A stretch of 64,000 nucleotides of DNA from Nitrosomonas sp. Lineage in GTDB: Bacteria; Pseudomonadota; Gammaproteobacteria; Burkholderiales; Nitrosomonadaceae. Below are positions 36,374 through 46,548 of this stretch, piece by piece (position 1 is the stretch's first letter; each line of letters opens with the position of its first letter). The stretch covers positions 248,001-312,000 of the forward strand of contig JAMXAG010000002.1 of NCBI GenBank assembly GCA_024281675.1, written 5' to 3'. The notes under the pieces are model-generated. The model was not told where the DNA came from. It saw nothing but the letters and a program-made list of their open reading frames with translations, and did not search any database. A program made the position numbers and the translations under genes.

Positions 36374-36409
36374 GTGGGCATTAGTGGAGAAATGTGGAGA
36401 TTTGTGTAT
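36374..36409 (+). promoter_or_regulatory. putative MraZ operator repeats before mraZ
   Basis: GTGGGC, GTGGAG and GTGGAG start at 36374, 36384 and 36394, exactly 10 bases apart, with a further GTG at 36404. MraZ is known to bind TGGG-type direct repeats of 10-base spacing upstream of its own gene and to repress the dcw promoter. The last repeat ends 33 bases before the mraZ ATG. Confidence 0.65.
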
Positions 36410-36441
36410 TTCTTATCGTTTCTGAAATAGAAAGGGGCGTT

Positions 36442-36882
36442 ATGTTTCGTGGTGTTGCGCAACTCAACTTGGATGCGAAAGGAAGGATGGCTATACCTTC
36501 TAAATACCGTGACGAGCTCATGTCTTCTTGCGAAGGGCAGTTAATCGTTACTGCCGATCCTTCAAAATGCCTATTAATTTATCCACTACCTGCTTGGGAA
36601 CCCATCGAACAAAAATTCAATAGTCTCGGTCTTGATGAGAGATCTCGGAATCTACAGCGATTACTAATAGGTATGGCCAGTGAAGTGGAGATGGATAACA
36701 CTGGTCGCATTCTAATTTCGGCACCGCTACGTCAGTTTGCCGGATTAAACAAGGAAATAGCTTTAGTCGGCCAAGGTGCCAAATTTGAGCTATGGGACGA
36801 TGCGCAATGGAAATTTAAAATCGCCAGCACTACTTTTATTGATGGAGATATGCCGCCCGAATTAAAAGGCTTTTCGTTGTGA
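36442..36882 (+). CDS. mraZ: MraZ, transcriptional regulator of the dcw cluster
   Basis: DNA-binding AbrB/SpoVT-like protein that represses the division and cell-wall cluster. The 146-residue form starts at MFRGVAQLNLDAKGRMAIPSK behind AAAGGGG; the two swapped-hairpin repeats contain the DxxGR motifs DAKGRMAIPSKYR and DNTGRILISAPLR. A frame open upstream to 36394 would run through the operator repeats and is not the start. First gene of the cluster, 11 bases before rsmH. Confidence 0.96.
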   Translation: MFRGVAQLNLDAKGRMAIPSKYRDELMSSCEGQLIVTADPSKCLLIYPLPAWEPIEQKFNSLGLDERSRNLQRLLIGMASEVEMDNTGRILISAPLRQFAGLNKEIALVGQGAKFELWDDAQWKFKIASTTFIDGDMPPELKGFSL

Positions 36883-36893
36883 TCAAACAATAA

Positions 36894-37829
36894 ATGCACG
36901 TCCCTGTATTGTTGGATGAAGCAATTGACGCATTGGCGATAAAACCATGCGGCATTTATATAGATGGGACGTTCGGAAGAGGTGGGCATAGCGAGCGCAT
37001 TTTGTCGCAACTCAACGAACGCGGTCGGTTAATAGCTTTTGATAAAGATGTCAGTGCAGTTGCGGTAGGGAATGTAACTCAAGACAAGCGATTTTGTATC
37101 GTACACGCGAGTTTTTCCCAGCTTCAACAAAGATTGCAACAAATGGAAATTACGCATATTGATGGGATGTTGTTGGATTTAGGAGTGTCGTCGCCGCAAT
37201 TGGAGGATGCTTCACGTGGATTTAGTTTTCAATCCACCGGGCCTTTAGATATGCGTATGGATGTAACAAGGGGAGAGTCTGCTGCGGGATGGATTGCAAC
37301 AGTCACTGAAGATGAACTGAAATGGGTGATTAAAGAATATGGCGAAGAACGGTATGCTCAGCAGATTGCAAGAGCGATTATTGTGGCAAGAGCGCGGCAG
37401 CCTATTGATACCACATGGCAACTTGCCGAAATTGTCGCAGGTGTTGTGCGCTCGCGTCAGCGCCAGCGCGAAATTATGCGGCACCCGGCGACGCGCACTT
37501 TTCAGGCGATCCGGATTCATATCAATCAGGAGCTTAAGGAATTGTCGATAACGCTGCCGCAGTCTGTTGAATTATTATCTGTTGGAGGGAGGCTGGTGGT
37601 AATTAGCTTTCATTCGCTAGAAGACAGGCTTGTTAAGCAATTTATACAGCGAGAGACAAGCGCACCTTCATTACCTAGGCAAATACCGCTCAGACAAGAA
37701 GAATTACAGCGTTGGGGGAAGCAAAAATTAAAGTGGATTGGAAAAATACGTCCGGGACCAGATGAATTGAAAAATAACCCTAGAGCGAGAAGCGCAATCA
37801 TGCGTGTCGCGGAAAGAATTGCTCAATAG
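36894..37829 (+). CDS. rsmH: 16S rRNA (cytosine-1402-N4)-methyltransferase RsmH
   Basis: Methylates N4 of C1402 in the 16S decoding centre with SAM. The 311-residue product starts MHVPVLLDEAIDAL and contains the SAM site YIDGTFGRGGHSERIL, LLDLGVSSPQLEDASRGFSF, MRMDVTRGESA and ISFHSLEDRLVKQF. It is the normal second gene of the dcw cluster (formerly mraW). It has no strong ribosome binding site and may be coupled to mraZ. Confidence 0.97.
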   Translation: MHVPVLLDEAIDALAIKPCGIYIDGTFGRGGHSERILSQLNERGRLIAFDKDVSAVAVGNVTQDKRFCIVHASFSQLQQRLQQMEITHIDGMLLDLGVSSPQLEDASRGFSFQSTGPLDMRMDVTRGESAAGWIATVTEDELKWVIKEYGEERYAQQIARAIIVARARQPIDTTWQLAEIVAGVVRSRQRQREIMRHPATRTFQAIRIHINQELKELSITLPQSVELLSVGGRLVVISFHSLEDRLVKQFIQRETSAPSLPRQIPLRQEELQRWGKQKLKWIGKIRPGPDELKNNPRARSAIMRVAERIAQ

Positions 37830-37841
37830 GAATGATCAAGC

Positions 37842-38144
37842 TTGTTCAGAGTAAATGTATTCTTTTTAGTGATATTAATCATTTCAGCGCTAAGTGTAGT
37901 TAATGCGCAGCATGCCTCGCGTAAGCTTTTTATGGCACTAGAAAATGAAAGACAAATAGAACGTAAATTGGATATTGAATGGGGAAAATTGCAATTAGAA
38001 CAAAGTACGCTGATTATGCATGGCCGAATTGAGAACATTGCACGGGAACATTTGGATATGATCATTCCGCCTACGTCAGCAATACAAATTGTCACGATAG
38101 AAACGGCTCCGGCAGGCTTAGATTCGAGGTTGAAGCGTGATTAA
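37842..38144 (+). CDS. ftsL: FtsL, divisome assembly protein
   Basis: Small bitopic inner-membrane protein that joins FtsB and FtsQ and activates FtsWI. The 100 residues have a short N-terminus, one membrane helix (VNVFFLVILIISALSVVNA) and a periplasmic leucine-zipper-like coiled coil (KLDIEWGKLQLEQSTLIMHG, EHLDMIIPP). The start is a TTG (37842) with AGGA 10 bases upstream; the nearby ATG at 37832 is in another frame and soon stops. It lies 12 bases after rsmH and overlaps ftsI. Confidence 0.9.
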   Translation: MFRVNVFFLVILIISALSVVNAQHASRKLFMALENERQIERKLDIEWGKLQLEQSTLIMHGRIENIAREHLDMIIPPTSAIQIVTIETAPAGLDSRLKRD

Positions 38145-39861
38145 CCATTGCATTCAGCCAGTCGATTTGCCGCCATGGCGTTCACGGCTGATATTGTCTG
38201 TTTTGGTATTGGGTTTTATTGCATTAATGGGTCGCGCAGCTTATTTGCAAGGAATGCATAATGACTTTCTACAAGAAAAGGGAGAGTCTCGTTATAGCCG
38301 TGTAGTCGAAATGAATGCCAATAGAGGCATGATCACGGATAGAAATGGACAGATTCTTGCCATCAGTTCTCCTACCGCTTCCGTTTATGCTGATCCTCAG
38401 TTGGTAGAAATTGAACCGGAAAAACTAAAAAAACTATCAACATTGCTTGCCATGCCCCCGGATCAAATTAATGAGCGGCTAAATCGTAAAAATAGCCGTT
38501 TTGTTTACTTAAAACGTCAATTGGTTCCAGATTTAGCAGAAGAAACCATCAATTTAAAAATACCCGGCATCTACATTAGTTATGAATCCAAGCGTTACTA
38601 TCCAGAAGGTGAGTTTGCCGCACATGTACTGGGTTTTACCGATATTAACGACGAGGGACAAGAAGGCGTAGAACGTGGCTGGCAAAGCATGCTTGACGGC
38701 GAGCTAGGAAGTCGCAAAGTAATCAAAGATAACAAAGGTCGGATTATTGAAGATGTTGAAAAAATTCGCATGCCTAAGGAAGGGCAAGATATTTTTTTAT
38801 CGATTGACCGAAGAATTCAGTATCGTGCTCACACTGAGTTGAAAGAAGCGGTAAAACAACATAAAGCCAAAGCGGGCAGTATCATCGTTTTAGATGCACA
38901 AACAGGCGAAATCCTAGCACTGAGTAATTTACCGACCTACAATCCGAATAATCGATCCACCATCTCCCATGACAGAATCCGAAATCGAGCATTGATCGAC
39001 ACGTTTGAGCCTGGATCCACTCTAAAGCCATTTACGGTCGCTATCGCAATGGAAGTAGGCAGAGTCAATGCCAACACGTTAATGCAAACAGCACCAGGAA
39101 ATATGCAGATCGGAGGCCGCACTATCCGTGATGTCGGCAATAAGGGGCAATTGACGGTAGCTCAGGTCATTCAACAGTCGAGCAATGTAGGAACTGCAAA
39201 AATAGCGCTGTCATTAAAGTCCCAAACCATGTGGGAAATGTTTAATCGTTCAGGATTTGGAATGTCGACGAACTCAGGATTTCCGGGCGAAGTCAGTGGG
39301 CGATTAAGACCCTACAATACTTGGAAACCGATAGAACAGGCTACCATGTCCTATGGTCATGGTATTTCTACCAGTTTACTGCAACTCGCGCGCGCCTATA
39401 CGATTTTTACTGCAGGTGGAGAACTGAAACCCATTTCGCTGTTGAAACAAGACATACCTTTAATGGGGCATCGCGTAATTTCCCCAGGTACTGCAAAAAC
39501 TATGAGTAACATGTTAGAAATGGCAACAAAGCCCGGGGGAACGGCGCCTTTGGCACAAATAAATGGCTACCGTGTTGCTGGAAAAACAGGAACAGCGCAT
39601 AAGCTCATCGATGGCCAGTATGCTAAAAAGCGTTACATTGCTACATTTGTAGGGTACGCACCCGCATCCAATCCTCGCCTTATTATCGCGGTGATGATTG
39701 ATGAACCTTCTGCCGGCCAACATTTTGGTGGTGCTGTAGCGGCACCCGTTTTTAGCAAAGTCATGGCAAATGCTTTGCATATCTTAAATATTCCACCGGA
39801 TGCACCGGCAAATAACGTCGTGACTTTCACCGCGGTTCCCGAAATCGATGAGGAGGGATAG
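38137..39861 (+). CDS. ftsI: FtsI (PBP3), septal peptidoglycan transpeptidase
   Basis: Class B penicillin-binding protein that cross-links septal peptidoglycan. The 574-residue protein has an N-terminal membrane helix (LILSVLVLGFIALMG), the pedestal with ANRGMITDRNGQILAIS, and the transpeptidase domain with SxxK in GSTLKPFT, SSN (QQSSNVGTAKIA) and KTGT in VAGKTGTAHK. GTG start (38137) overlapping the end of ftsL by 8 bases, with GAGG upstream. The length is normal. Confidence 0.97.
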   Translation: MINHCIQPVDLPPWRSRLILSVLVLGFIALMGRAAYLQGMHNDFLQEKGESRYSRVVEMNANRGMITDRNGQILAISSPTASVYADPQLVEIEPEKLKKLSTLLAMPPDQINERLNRKNSRFVYLKRQLVPDLAEETINLKIPGIYISYESKRYYPEGEFAAHVLGFTDINDEGQEGVERGWQSMLDGELGSRKVIKDNKGRIIEDVEKIRMPKEGQDIFLSIDRRIQYRAHTELKEAVKQHKAKAGSIIVLDAQTGEILALSNLPTYNPNNRSTISHDRIRNRALIDTFEPGSTLKPFTVAIAMEVGRVNANTLMQTAPGNMQIGGRTIRDVGNKGQLTVAQVIQQSSNVGTAKIALSLKSQTMWEMFNRSGFGMSTNSGFPGEVSGRLRPYNTWKPIEQATMSYGHGISTSLLQLARAYTIFTAGGELKPISLLKQDIPLMGHRVISPGTAKTMSNMLEMATKPGGTAPLAQINGYRVAGKTGTAHKLIDGQYAKKRYIATFVGYAPASNPRLIIAVMIDEPSAGQHFGGAVAAPVFSKVMANALHILNIPPDAPANNVVTFTAVPEIDEEG

Positions 39862-39867
39862 CCGCCT

Positions 39868-41418
39868 ATGACCGCCAAAAGAAAGCCTACAAAATTGTTT
39901 GATCTTAATGGATTGAATAATCTGGGTATAGCTATCACAAATCTTGTTTCGGATAGCCGCAAGATAAAACCAGGTGATACTTTTGTGGCCTACGCAGGGG
40001 AAGAGATTGATCGGCGAAAATTTATCCCTAATGCAATTGCAGCTGGGGCCAACGCTATATTGTGGGATCCTCAGGATTTTTCTTGGAATCCAGCATGGGA
40101 CATTCCTTCACTTGCCGTTCCAGAGCTAAAAACCAATGCAGGCTTCATTGCCAGCCACGTTTATGAAAATCCATCAAAGCGCCTATGGATGGTAGGTGTA
40201 ACGGGCACCAATGGCAAAACATCGTTTTCTCATTGGTATGCACAGGCTATGCTCCACCTGAATAAAAAGATGGCCGTCATTGGAACACTAGGAAATGGTC
40301 TCTATGATGATCTTGCTCCAACGGAAAATACCACACCGGATGCTTTGGTACTGCAGCGCTTATTAGCAGATTTTGTACAACAGAGGGCCGATGGTGTTGC
40401 CATGGAGGTATCTTCTCATGGCATCGCGCAAGAACGGATTAATGGAACAACATTTTCAATCGCCGTGCTGACCAATTTATCACGCGATCACCTGGATTAT
40501 CATCAGAACATGGACGCCTATGCAGACACCAAGGCGCGTTTGTTTTTTTGGCCTGAGCTTAAGTATGCTGTCATTAATCTGGATGATGTTTTGGGTGTTG
40601 AGTTATCACGCCAACTGAAGCACAAAGTGGTGCAAACCATAGGTTATGGCCTCAAAAATTCTGAATACGTCAATACGGCTAAAAATGAGCCTGTGGTTCT
40701 TGGTTCAAATCTTCATGCAGATATGCATGGCATCGAATTTGATATCGAATATGAAGGTTTATATGAACACCTAAGGGTGCCCGTGCTGGGAAGGTTTAAT
40801 GCTTATAATCTATTGGCAGTCACCGCAACTTTGCTAGCCAGTGGCATCAATTTATCCGAGGCAGTACAAGCAGTGCAACATGTACGCTCCATACCCGGTC
40901 GTATGGAGCGATATACTGACAATAACCAAGTTACCGTCATTATCGATTACGCGCATACGCCAGATGCATTAGAAAAAGTACTGAATACGCTACAAGAAAT
41001 ATTGCGTTCTGGCCCGCATGATACAAGTAGTCGAGCGCGTAATCCTTTGCTGCACTGTGTGGTCGGCTGTGGCGGAAATCGCGATAAAGGTAAGCGTGCA
41101 ATGGTTGGCGAAGTAGCAACAAGATTGGCGGATAATGTTGTCTTTACGAGCGATAATCCGCGCAACGAAGATCCATCATCGATTCTTCGTGATATCGCCT
41201 CCGGTGCGCAAAAGAATAACTATCAAATTGAAGTTGATAGAGCGCTCGCAATCTATCAAGCCATCGATAACGCTTACGCGGGTGATATTGTTTTGGTCGC
41301 CGGCAAAGGTCATGAAAAATTTCAAGAAATAAAAGAGAAAAAAATCCCTTTTAGTGATGCAGACGTAGTGTGTCAGGTGCTACACGATGTCAGTAACAAA
41401 GCGCAGGTGCTGTCATGA
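39868..41418 (+). CDS. murE: UDP-MurNAc-tripeptide synthetase MurE
   Basis: Cytoplasmic ligase that adds meso-diaminopimelate to UDP-MurNAc-L-Ala-D-Glu. The 516 residues hold the ATP loop GVTGTNGKTSFSHW, the Mur central domain (TNLSRDHLDYH) and the DNPR motif (TSDNPRNEDP) that marks diaminopimelate specificity. GAGGAGGGATAG precedes the ATG, which lies 6 bases after ftsI. The gene overlaps murF by 4 bases (ATGA). Confidence 0.97.
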   Translation: MTAKRKPTKLFDLNGLNNLGIAITNLVSDSRKIKPGDTFVAYAGEEIDRRKFIPNAIAAGANAILWDPQDFSWNPAWDIPSLAVPELKTNAGFIASHVYENPSKRLWMVGVTGTNGKTSFSHWYAQAMLHLNKKMAVIGTLGNGLYDDLAPTENTTPDALVLQRLLADFVQQRADGVAMEVSSHGIAQERINGTTFSIAVLTNLSRDHLDYHQNMDAYADTKARLFFWPELKYAVINLDDVLGVELSRQLKHKVVQTIGYGLKNSEYVNTAKNEPVVLGSNLHADMHGIEFDIEYEGLYEHLRVPVLGRFNAYNLLAVTATLLASGINLSEAVQAVQHVRSIPGRMERYTDNNQVTVIIDYAHTPDALEKVLNTLQEILRSGPHDTSSRARNPLLHCVVGCGGNRDKGKRAMVGEVATRLADNVVFTSDNPRNEDPSSILRDIASGAQKNNYQIEVDRALAIYQAIDNAYAGDIVLVAGKGHEKFQEIKEKKIPFSDADVVCQVLHDVSNKAQVLS

Positions 41419-42806
41419 TGACGATTAAACAAGCTGCTGCCGCATTGCAAATTGATTGGTTCGAAAAAGATGTTTTTTTCACCGGTGTCAGTACCGACAG
41501 CCGTACTTTAAAAAGTGGAGATTTGTTTATTGCTTTGTCTGGAAAAAATTTCGAGGGCGGCAAATTTGTTTCCAATGCAATCAAACAAGGTGCTGTTGCT
41601 GCAATCGTCAATGAAAATATTACGTTCGATCAACCTGCTTCCAATGTTCCCATTCTTAAAGTCAAAGATACGCGTTGCAGTTTGGGACAATTAGCGGCTT
41701 TCTGGCGCAATCAATTTAAGTTGCCGGTGATTGGAATAACCGGTAGCAACGGTAAAACAACCGTCAAAGAAATGGTTGCGGCAATACTGCGTAAAGCCAC
41801 ATGGATCAAGGAAAGCTCGGTCGTCCAACAAAACGATCCCGTATTAGCTACCGAAGGTAATCTTAACAATGATATCGGTGTTCCATTGATGCTGCTACGA
41901 CTGCGACAGCATCATCAATATGCCGTGTTTGAGATGGGTATGAATCATATCGGTGAGATTGCCTATCTAACGCAATTGGTAAAACCTGATGTGGTTTTAA
42001 TTACGAATGCTGGGAATGCACATATCGAGGGTCTTGGCTCAATTGAAGCCGTAGCACGTGCCAAAGCGGAAATTTTTCAGGGATTGCGTCATCAAGGTAC
42101 AGCCATTATTAATGCTGATGACACTTATGCACCTTTGTGGCGGGATTACGCTAGTTCATACCCAAAAATTGATTTTGGTTTACGTCAACCAGCGCAGATC
42201 AGCGCAACCTACCAGATGAATGCCTTAACCAGTCAGATGCAATTAAAATTGCCAGATGGCGAGGTTACTGTGCACCTGCAAGTCCCCGGTGTCCATAATA
42301 TCTACAATGCACTGGCTGCAGCAGCAACAACAGTCGCTTTACGAATCAATAAAACGCAAATTGCTACTGGATTGGAAAGTTTTACTGGCGTCAAAGGCCG
42401 CATACAAAAAAAACGTGGCTTGCATAATACCTTGCTCCTGGATGATACCTATAATGCTAATCCGGATTCAGTAAGCGCTGCACTGGCTGTTTTAGCTGCG
42501 TCATCGGGGAAAAAAATTTTAGTGCTGGGGGATATGGGTGAATTGGGTGATTCTGCCATCAGATTACACCAAAAAATCGGCCAAGATGCGCGTAATGCAG
42601 GGCTTGATCGGCTGTTGACTCTAGGAAAGCTATCCGCCTATGCGGCAGAGGAATTTGGTAAGGGTGCGCAGCATTTTGATTCAATTGATGACTTATTGAA
42701 TGCCGCAGGTAGCTTGCTTGCGAATGATGCTACCTTCTTGATCAAAGGGTCACGTTTTATGCAAATGGAACGTGTTGTTCAACACCTTGAGATTCCAAGC
42801 GCATGA
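41415..42806 (+). CDS. murF: UDP-MurNAc-tripeptide--D-Ala-D-Ala ligase MurF
   Basis: Adds the D-Ala-D-Ala dipeptide to the UDP-MurNAc tripeptide. The 463-residue protein has [19 protein letters not shown] (ATP loop), VFEMGMNHIGEIAYLTQLVKP in pieces, GVKGRIQKKRG, and the C-terminal Mur domain with LLDDTYNANPDSV and GDMGELG. Start overlaps the murE stop as ATGA, so translation is coupled. mraY follows after 49 bases. Confidence 0.97.
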   Translation: MMTIKQAAAALQIDWFEKDVFFTGVSTDSRTLKSGDLFIALSGKNFEGGKFVSNAIKQGAVAAIVNENITFDQPASNVPILKVKDTRCSLGQLAAFWRNQFKLPVIGITGSNGKTTVKEMVAAILRKATWIKESSVVQQNDPVLATEGNLNNDIGVPLMLLRLRQHHQYAVFEMGMNHIGEIAYLTQLVKPDVVLITNAGNAHIEGLGSIEAVARAKAEIFQGLRHQGTAIINADDTYAPLWRDYASSYPKIDFGLRQPAQISATYQMNALTSQMQLKLPDGEVTVHLQVPGVHNIYNALAAAATTVALRINKTQIATGLESFTGVKGRIQKKRGLHNTLLLDDTYNANPDSVSAALAVLAASSGKKILVLGDMGELGDSAIRLHQKIGQDARNAGLDRLLTLGKLSAYAAEEFGKGAQHFDSIDDLLNAAGSLLANDATFLIKGSRFMQMERVVQHLEIPSA

Positions 42807-42855
42807 ATATTGTAAACATTAATGAGTTGAAAACGACATTCCGCTGGAGAACAGT

Positions 42856-43941
42856 ATGTTGTTAATCTTATCCCAATGGCTTGCACAAGATATTCGCGCT
42901 TTCAACGTATTTAGCTACATTACTTTGCGTGCAATGCTTGCGGTGGTAACCGCATTAATGATTTCGTTTGTTGTAGGCCCCATGATGATCCGTAAATTAA
43001 CGGCCTATAAAATCGGCCAATCGGTTCGTGACGATGGCCCACAAACACATCTGATTAAAGCCGGAACGCCGACTATGGGAGGCGCCTTAATACTCATTGC
43101 TATTGTGTTAACTACCTTGCTATGGGCGGATTTGACGAACCGTTATATCTGGGTTGTGCTGATAACAACTTTAGGGTTTGGTATCATTGGCTGGGTTGAT
43201 GATTATCGCAAAGTCGTTCACCGCAATCCGAAAGGATTACGCGCAAGAACAAAACTCTTCTGGCAATCTATCATTGCAATTGCTGTGGCCTTATATCTGG
43301 TTTTGACAGCTGAAATACCCGCGCAGACCGAAATGATCGTACCTTTATTCAAGGAAGTCGCCATTCCACTTGGCGTAACTGGATTTCTCATTTTGTCCTA
43401 CTTGGTCATCGTTGGCACCAGTAACGCCGTGAATCTCACAGATGGATTGGATGGATTAGCAATCATGCCTACAGTCATGGTGAGCAGCGCGTTAGCGATA
43501 TTTGCTTATGTGGCAGGACACAGCGTGTTTGCAAAATATCTAGGAATCCCGTATATCCCCAATGCTGGAGAATTATCCGTATTTTGTGGCGCCTTAGCGG
43601 GTGCCGGACTGGCTTTCTTATGGTTCAATGCGTACCCCGCTGAAGTATTTATGGGCGATGTCGGTGCACTTGCATTAGGCGCTGCTTTAGGGGTTGTTAC
43701 AGTGATTGTGCGACAAGAAATTGTGTTGGTCATCATGGGGGGGGTTTTTGTTGTTGAAGCATTATCGGTAATGCTGCAAGTCGCTTCGTTCAAAATGTTC
43801 GGAAAACGGGTGTTTCGTATGGCCCCCTTGCATCATCATTTTGAATTAAAAGGCTGGAAAGAAAATCAGGTAGTGGTGAGATTCTGGATCATTACGCTGA
43901 TCTTGGTATTAATTGGATTGTCGACATTGAAACTGCGATGA
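42856..43941 (+). CDS. mraY: MraY, phospho-MurNAc-pentapeptide transferase
   Basis: Inner-membrane enzyme that makes lipid I from UDP-MurNAc-pentapeptide and undecaprenyl phosphate. The 361 residues with about ten hydrophobic segments show [17 protein letters not shown], the Asp pair in [30 protein letters not shown] and the His motif [19 protein letters not shown] precedes the ATG. It overlaps murD by 4 bases. Confidence 0.97.
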   Translation: MLLILSQWLAQDIRAFNVFSYITLRAMLAVVTALMISFVVGPMMIRKLTAYKIGQSVRDDGPQTHLIKAGTPTMGGALILIAIVLTTLLWADLTNRYIWVVLITTLGFGIIGWVDDYRKVVHRNPKGLRARTKLFWQSIIAIAVALYLVLTAEIPAQTEMIVPLFKEVAIPLGVTGFLILSYLVIVGTSNAVNLTDGLDGLAIMPTVMVSSALAIFAYVAGHSVFAKYLGIPYIPNAGELSVFCGALAGAGLAFLWFNAYPAEVFMGDVGALALGAALGVVTVIVRQEIVLVIMGGVFVVEALSVMLQVASFKMFGKRVFRMAPLHHHFELKGWKENQVVVRFWIITLILVLIGLSTLKLR

Positions 43942-45353
43942 ACTTACAAGGAAAAAAAGTGCTGGTATTAGGGCTCGGTGAAACGGGGCTATCAATGGTG
44001 AAATGGCTATCGCGTCAAAATGCGATAGTTCATGCCGCCGATACTCGCAGTGAACCGCCCGGATTGAAGGCAATTTGCACCCACTTTCCTGCACTCACGG
44101 TACATACTGGCTCCTTTAACGACGATATTTTTAACACCATCGACTTGATTGCAATCAGCCCTGGCGTGCCTTTGACAGATCCTCATGTAGAGCGAGCCAT
44201 TCGCCGTGGAATCACAGTGGTAGGTGATATGGATTTGTTTGCATGGGCATTGCAGCAAGACAACAGGCCACAGCCAAAAATTTTTGCAATCACCGGATCA
44301 AACGGTAAAACAACGGTTACTGCAATGACCGGCGCTTTATTGAAAAAAGCAGGTTGGAATACCGCAATAGCTGGCAATATCAGCCCATCTGTGCTGGATA
44401 CGCTGATGCAACGAATCGATACGCATAACTGGCCACAAGCTTGGGTTCTAGAGCTATCAAGCTTTCAATTGGAAACGATGCAGTACTTAAGTCCAGATGT
44501 TGCGACGGTTTTAAACATCAGTGAAGATCATTTGGATCGTTATGCTACCTTAATCGATTACGCCGCAGCCAAAGCAAGAATTTTTAGACATACGCAAAAC
44601 CAAGGCATACAAGTACTGAATCGCGATGATTCACTGGTAAGCAATATGGCATTTGTGGATCGCAAACAATTTTCTTTTGGTTTAGATAAATCTCTGACAA
44701 AAACTAGCTTCGGTTTGTTATACGAAGAGAATGGTGAAGCTTGGTTGACCGAAGGCGACATACGCCTAATGAAACTCTCTGAGTTACCTCTGGCTGGACT
44801 CCACAATGCAGCCAATGCATTAGCTGCATTAGCTATGTGCCGCGCATTAGATATAGCAATTGATCCACTGGTATCAGCTTTACGAGAGTTTCGTGGATTG
44901 CCGCATCGCATGGAAAAGGTTGTAACCATTAACGGAGTCACGTTCTATGATGATTCGAAAGCCACCAACGTTGGTTCAACCATCGCTGCATTGACTGGCA
45001 GGAATGGCAATGCTGTCTTGATTGCAGGCGGAGAAGGTAAAGGACAAGATTTCTCTCATCTTAAATCAGCCGTAGCGGGTGGTGCACGCGCTGTGATATT
45101 AATCGGCCGCGATGCTGAAATCATTGCAAACGCATTGGAAGGCAGTGGCGTACCGATGTATTTTTCTACAACCTTACAAGATGCAGTACAAAAAAGTTTT
45201 TTGTTATCTCAAAAAGATGATGTGGTGTTGCTTTCTCCTGCATGCGCCAGCTTCGATATGTTTAGAAATTACATACATCGGGCAGAAGTATTTGTAGCAG
45301 CAATAAAAGAAATTGCTGGTCAGTTTAATAACGTATCAATGACAAAACAGTAA
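43938..45353 (+). CDS. murD: UDP-MurNAc-L-Ala--D-Glu ligase MurD
   Basis: Adds D-glutamate to UDP-MurNAc-L-Ala. In 471 residues: N-terminal Rossmann-like domain ([19 protein letters not shown]), ATP loop [34 protein letters not shown] and C-terminal [16 protein letters not shown] with [10 protein letters not shown]. Starts by ATGA overlap with mraY and ends three bases before ftsW, fully in line with the cluster. Confidence 0.97.
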   Translation: MNLQGKKVLVLGLGETGLSMVKWLSRQNAIVHAADTRSEPPGLKAICTHFPALTVHTGSFNDDIFNTIDLIAISPGVPLTDPHVERAIRRGITVVGDMDLFAWALQQDNRPQPKIFAITGSNGKTTVTAMTGALLKKAGWNTAIAGNISPSVLDTLMQRIDTHNWPQAWVLELSSFQLETMQYLSPDVATVLNISEDHLDRYATLIDYAAAKARIFRHTQNQGIQVLNRDDSLVSNMAFVDRKQFSFGLDKSLTKTSFGLLYEENGEAWLTEGDIRLMKLSELPLAGLHNAANALAALAMCRALDIAIDPLVSALREFRGLPHRMEKVVTINGVTFYDDSKATNVGSTIAALTGRNGNAVLIAGGEGKGQDFSHLKSAVAGGARAVILIGRDAEIIANALEGSGVPMYFSTTLQDAVQKSFLLSQKDDVVLLSPACASFDMFRNYIHRAEVFVAAIKEIAGQFNNVSMTKQ

Positions 45354-45355
45354 CG

Positions 45356-46522
45356 ATGATTTATCAAACACAGCACTCGACCATCCGGCACAAAGTTGAT
45401 AGCGACTTTGACCAAGCGTTGGTTTGGTCTGCCTTGTTATTGCTGAGTATTGGTTTAGTTATGATTTATTCAGCTTCAATCGCGATTGCAGAAGCACAAT
45501 TTGGCCCAGAAAGATCTGGCCATTACTTAATCAGGCATAGCGCTTATCTCGCGGTTGGTACACTTTTTGGGGTGGTCGCTTTTCAGGTACCTTTATCGAT
45601 ATGGCAAAAATACAGTAGCTATGTATTCATAATCGCTGTGGCATTACTGATAGTAGTTCTGGTCCCCGGAATTGGCCATACGGTTAACGGTAGTCAACGA
45701 TGGATCCCACTTTACATTGTAAATTTCCAACCGTCTGAATTCATGAAATTCGCGATGATATTGTATGTGGCAGACTATGTTAATCGTAAAGCGATTGATC
45801 TGGATCACTTTCTACGAGGGTTTCTACCCATTACCGCTATTTTAGCGATTGTAGGCTTCTTACTGCTGATGGAGCCCGATTTCGGTGCGTTTTTTGTGAT
45901 CACTGCATTAGCAATGTCGATTCTATTTTTAGGTGGCGTTAGCCTGAAAATATTTATCGGACTAATCGTTATCCTAGTAGTCGGTTTATATGTATTGATT
46001 ACGTTCTGGAATTATCGCTTAGTCCGCGTTGTTTCTTTTTTGGATCCTTGGGCTGATCCGTACGGAAAAGGCTATCAGTTGAGTCACGCGTTAATCGCAT
46101 TTGGGCGGGGTGAATGGTTGGGCGTCGGCTTAGGTGGCAGTGTTGAAAAGCTATTTTACCTCCCCGAGGCGCATACTGATTTTTTACTGTCAGTTTTGGC
46201 CGAAGAATTGGGTTTTGTGGGCGTTGCCATAGTGATTGCTTTATTCATTTGGCTTATTATGCGTGCTTTCATAATTGGTGGGTTGGCGGCAAAACTCGAG
46301 CAACCTTTTTCCGCATTAGTAGCAAAAGGCATAGCCATTTGGATAGGCTTGCAGGCGATAATCAATATAGGCGTCAATATGGGCGTTTTACCGACTAAAG
46401 GTTTGACACTGCCTCTGCTAAGCTTTGGGGGCAGCAGTATCACGGCAAACTGTATTGCTTTGGCAGTATTGCTGCGTATAGATTGGGAAAATCGGAAAAA
46501 ATTACGTGGATTGAACGTATAG
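45356..46522 (+). CDS. ftsW: FtsW, septal peptidoglycan glycosyltransferase
   Basis: SEDS-family polymerase that works with FtsI at the septum. The 388-residue protein has about ten hydrophobic segments, [54 protein letters not shown] with the catalytic-type Asp, [24 protein letters not shown] and [21 protein letters not shown]. Starts 3 bases after murD. An N-terminal cytoplasmic stretch of about 25 residues precedes the first helix. Confidence 0.96.
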   Translation: MIYQTQHSTIRHKVDSDFDQALVWSALLLLSIGLVMIYSASIAIAEAQFGPERSGHYLIRHSAYLAVGTLFGVVAFQVPLSIWQKYSSYVFIIAVALLIVVLVPGIGHTVNGSQRWIPLYIVNFQPSEFMKFAMILYVADYVNRKAIDLDHFLRGFLPITAILAIVGFLLLMEPDFGAFFVITALAMSILFLGGVSLKIFIGLIVILVVGLYVLITFWNYRLVRVVSFLDPWADPYGKGYQLSHALIAFGRGEWLGVGLGGSVEKLFYLPEAHTDFLLSVLAEELGFVGVAIVIALFIWLIMRAFIIGGLAAKLEQPFSALVAKGIAIWIGLQAIINIGVNMGVLPTKGLTLPLLSFGGSSITANCIALAVLLRIDWENRKKLRGLNV

Positions 46523-46548
46523 ATGTACGGCAATGATTCAGGAATGAA

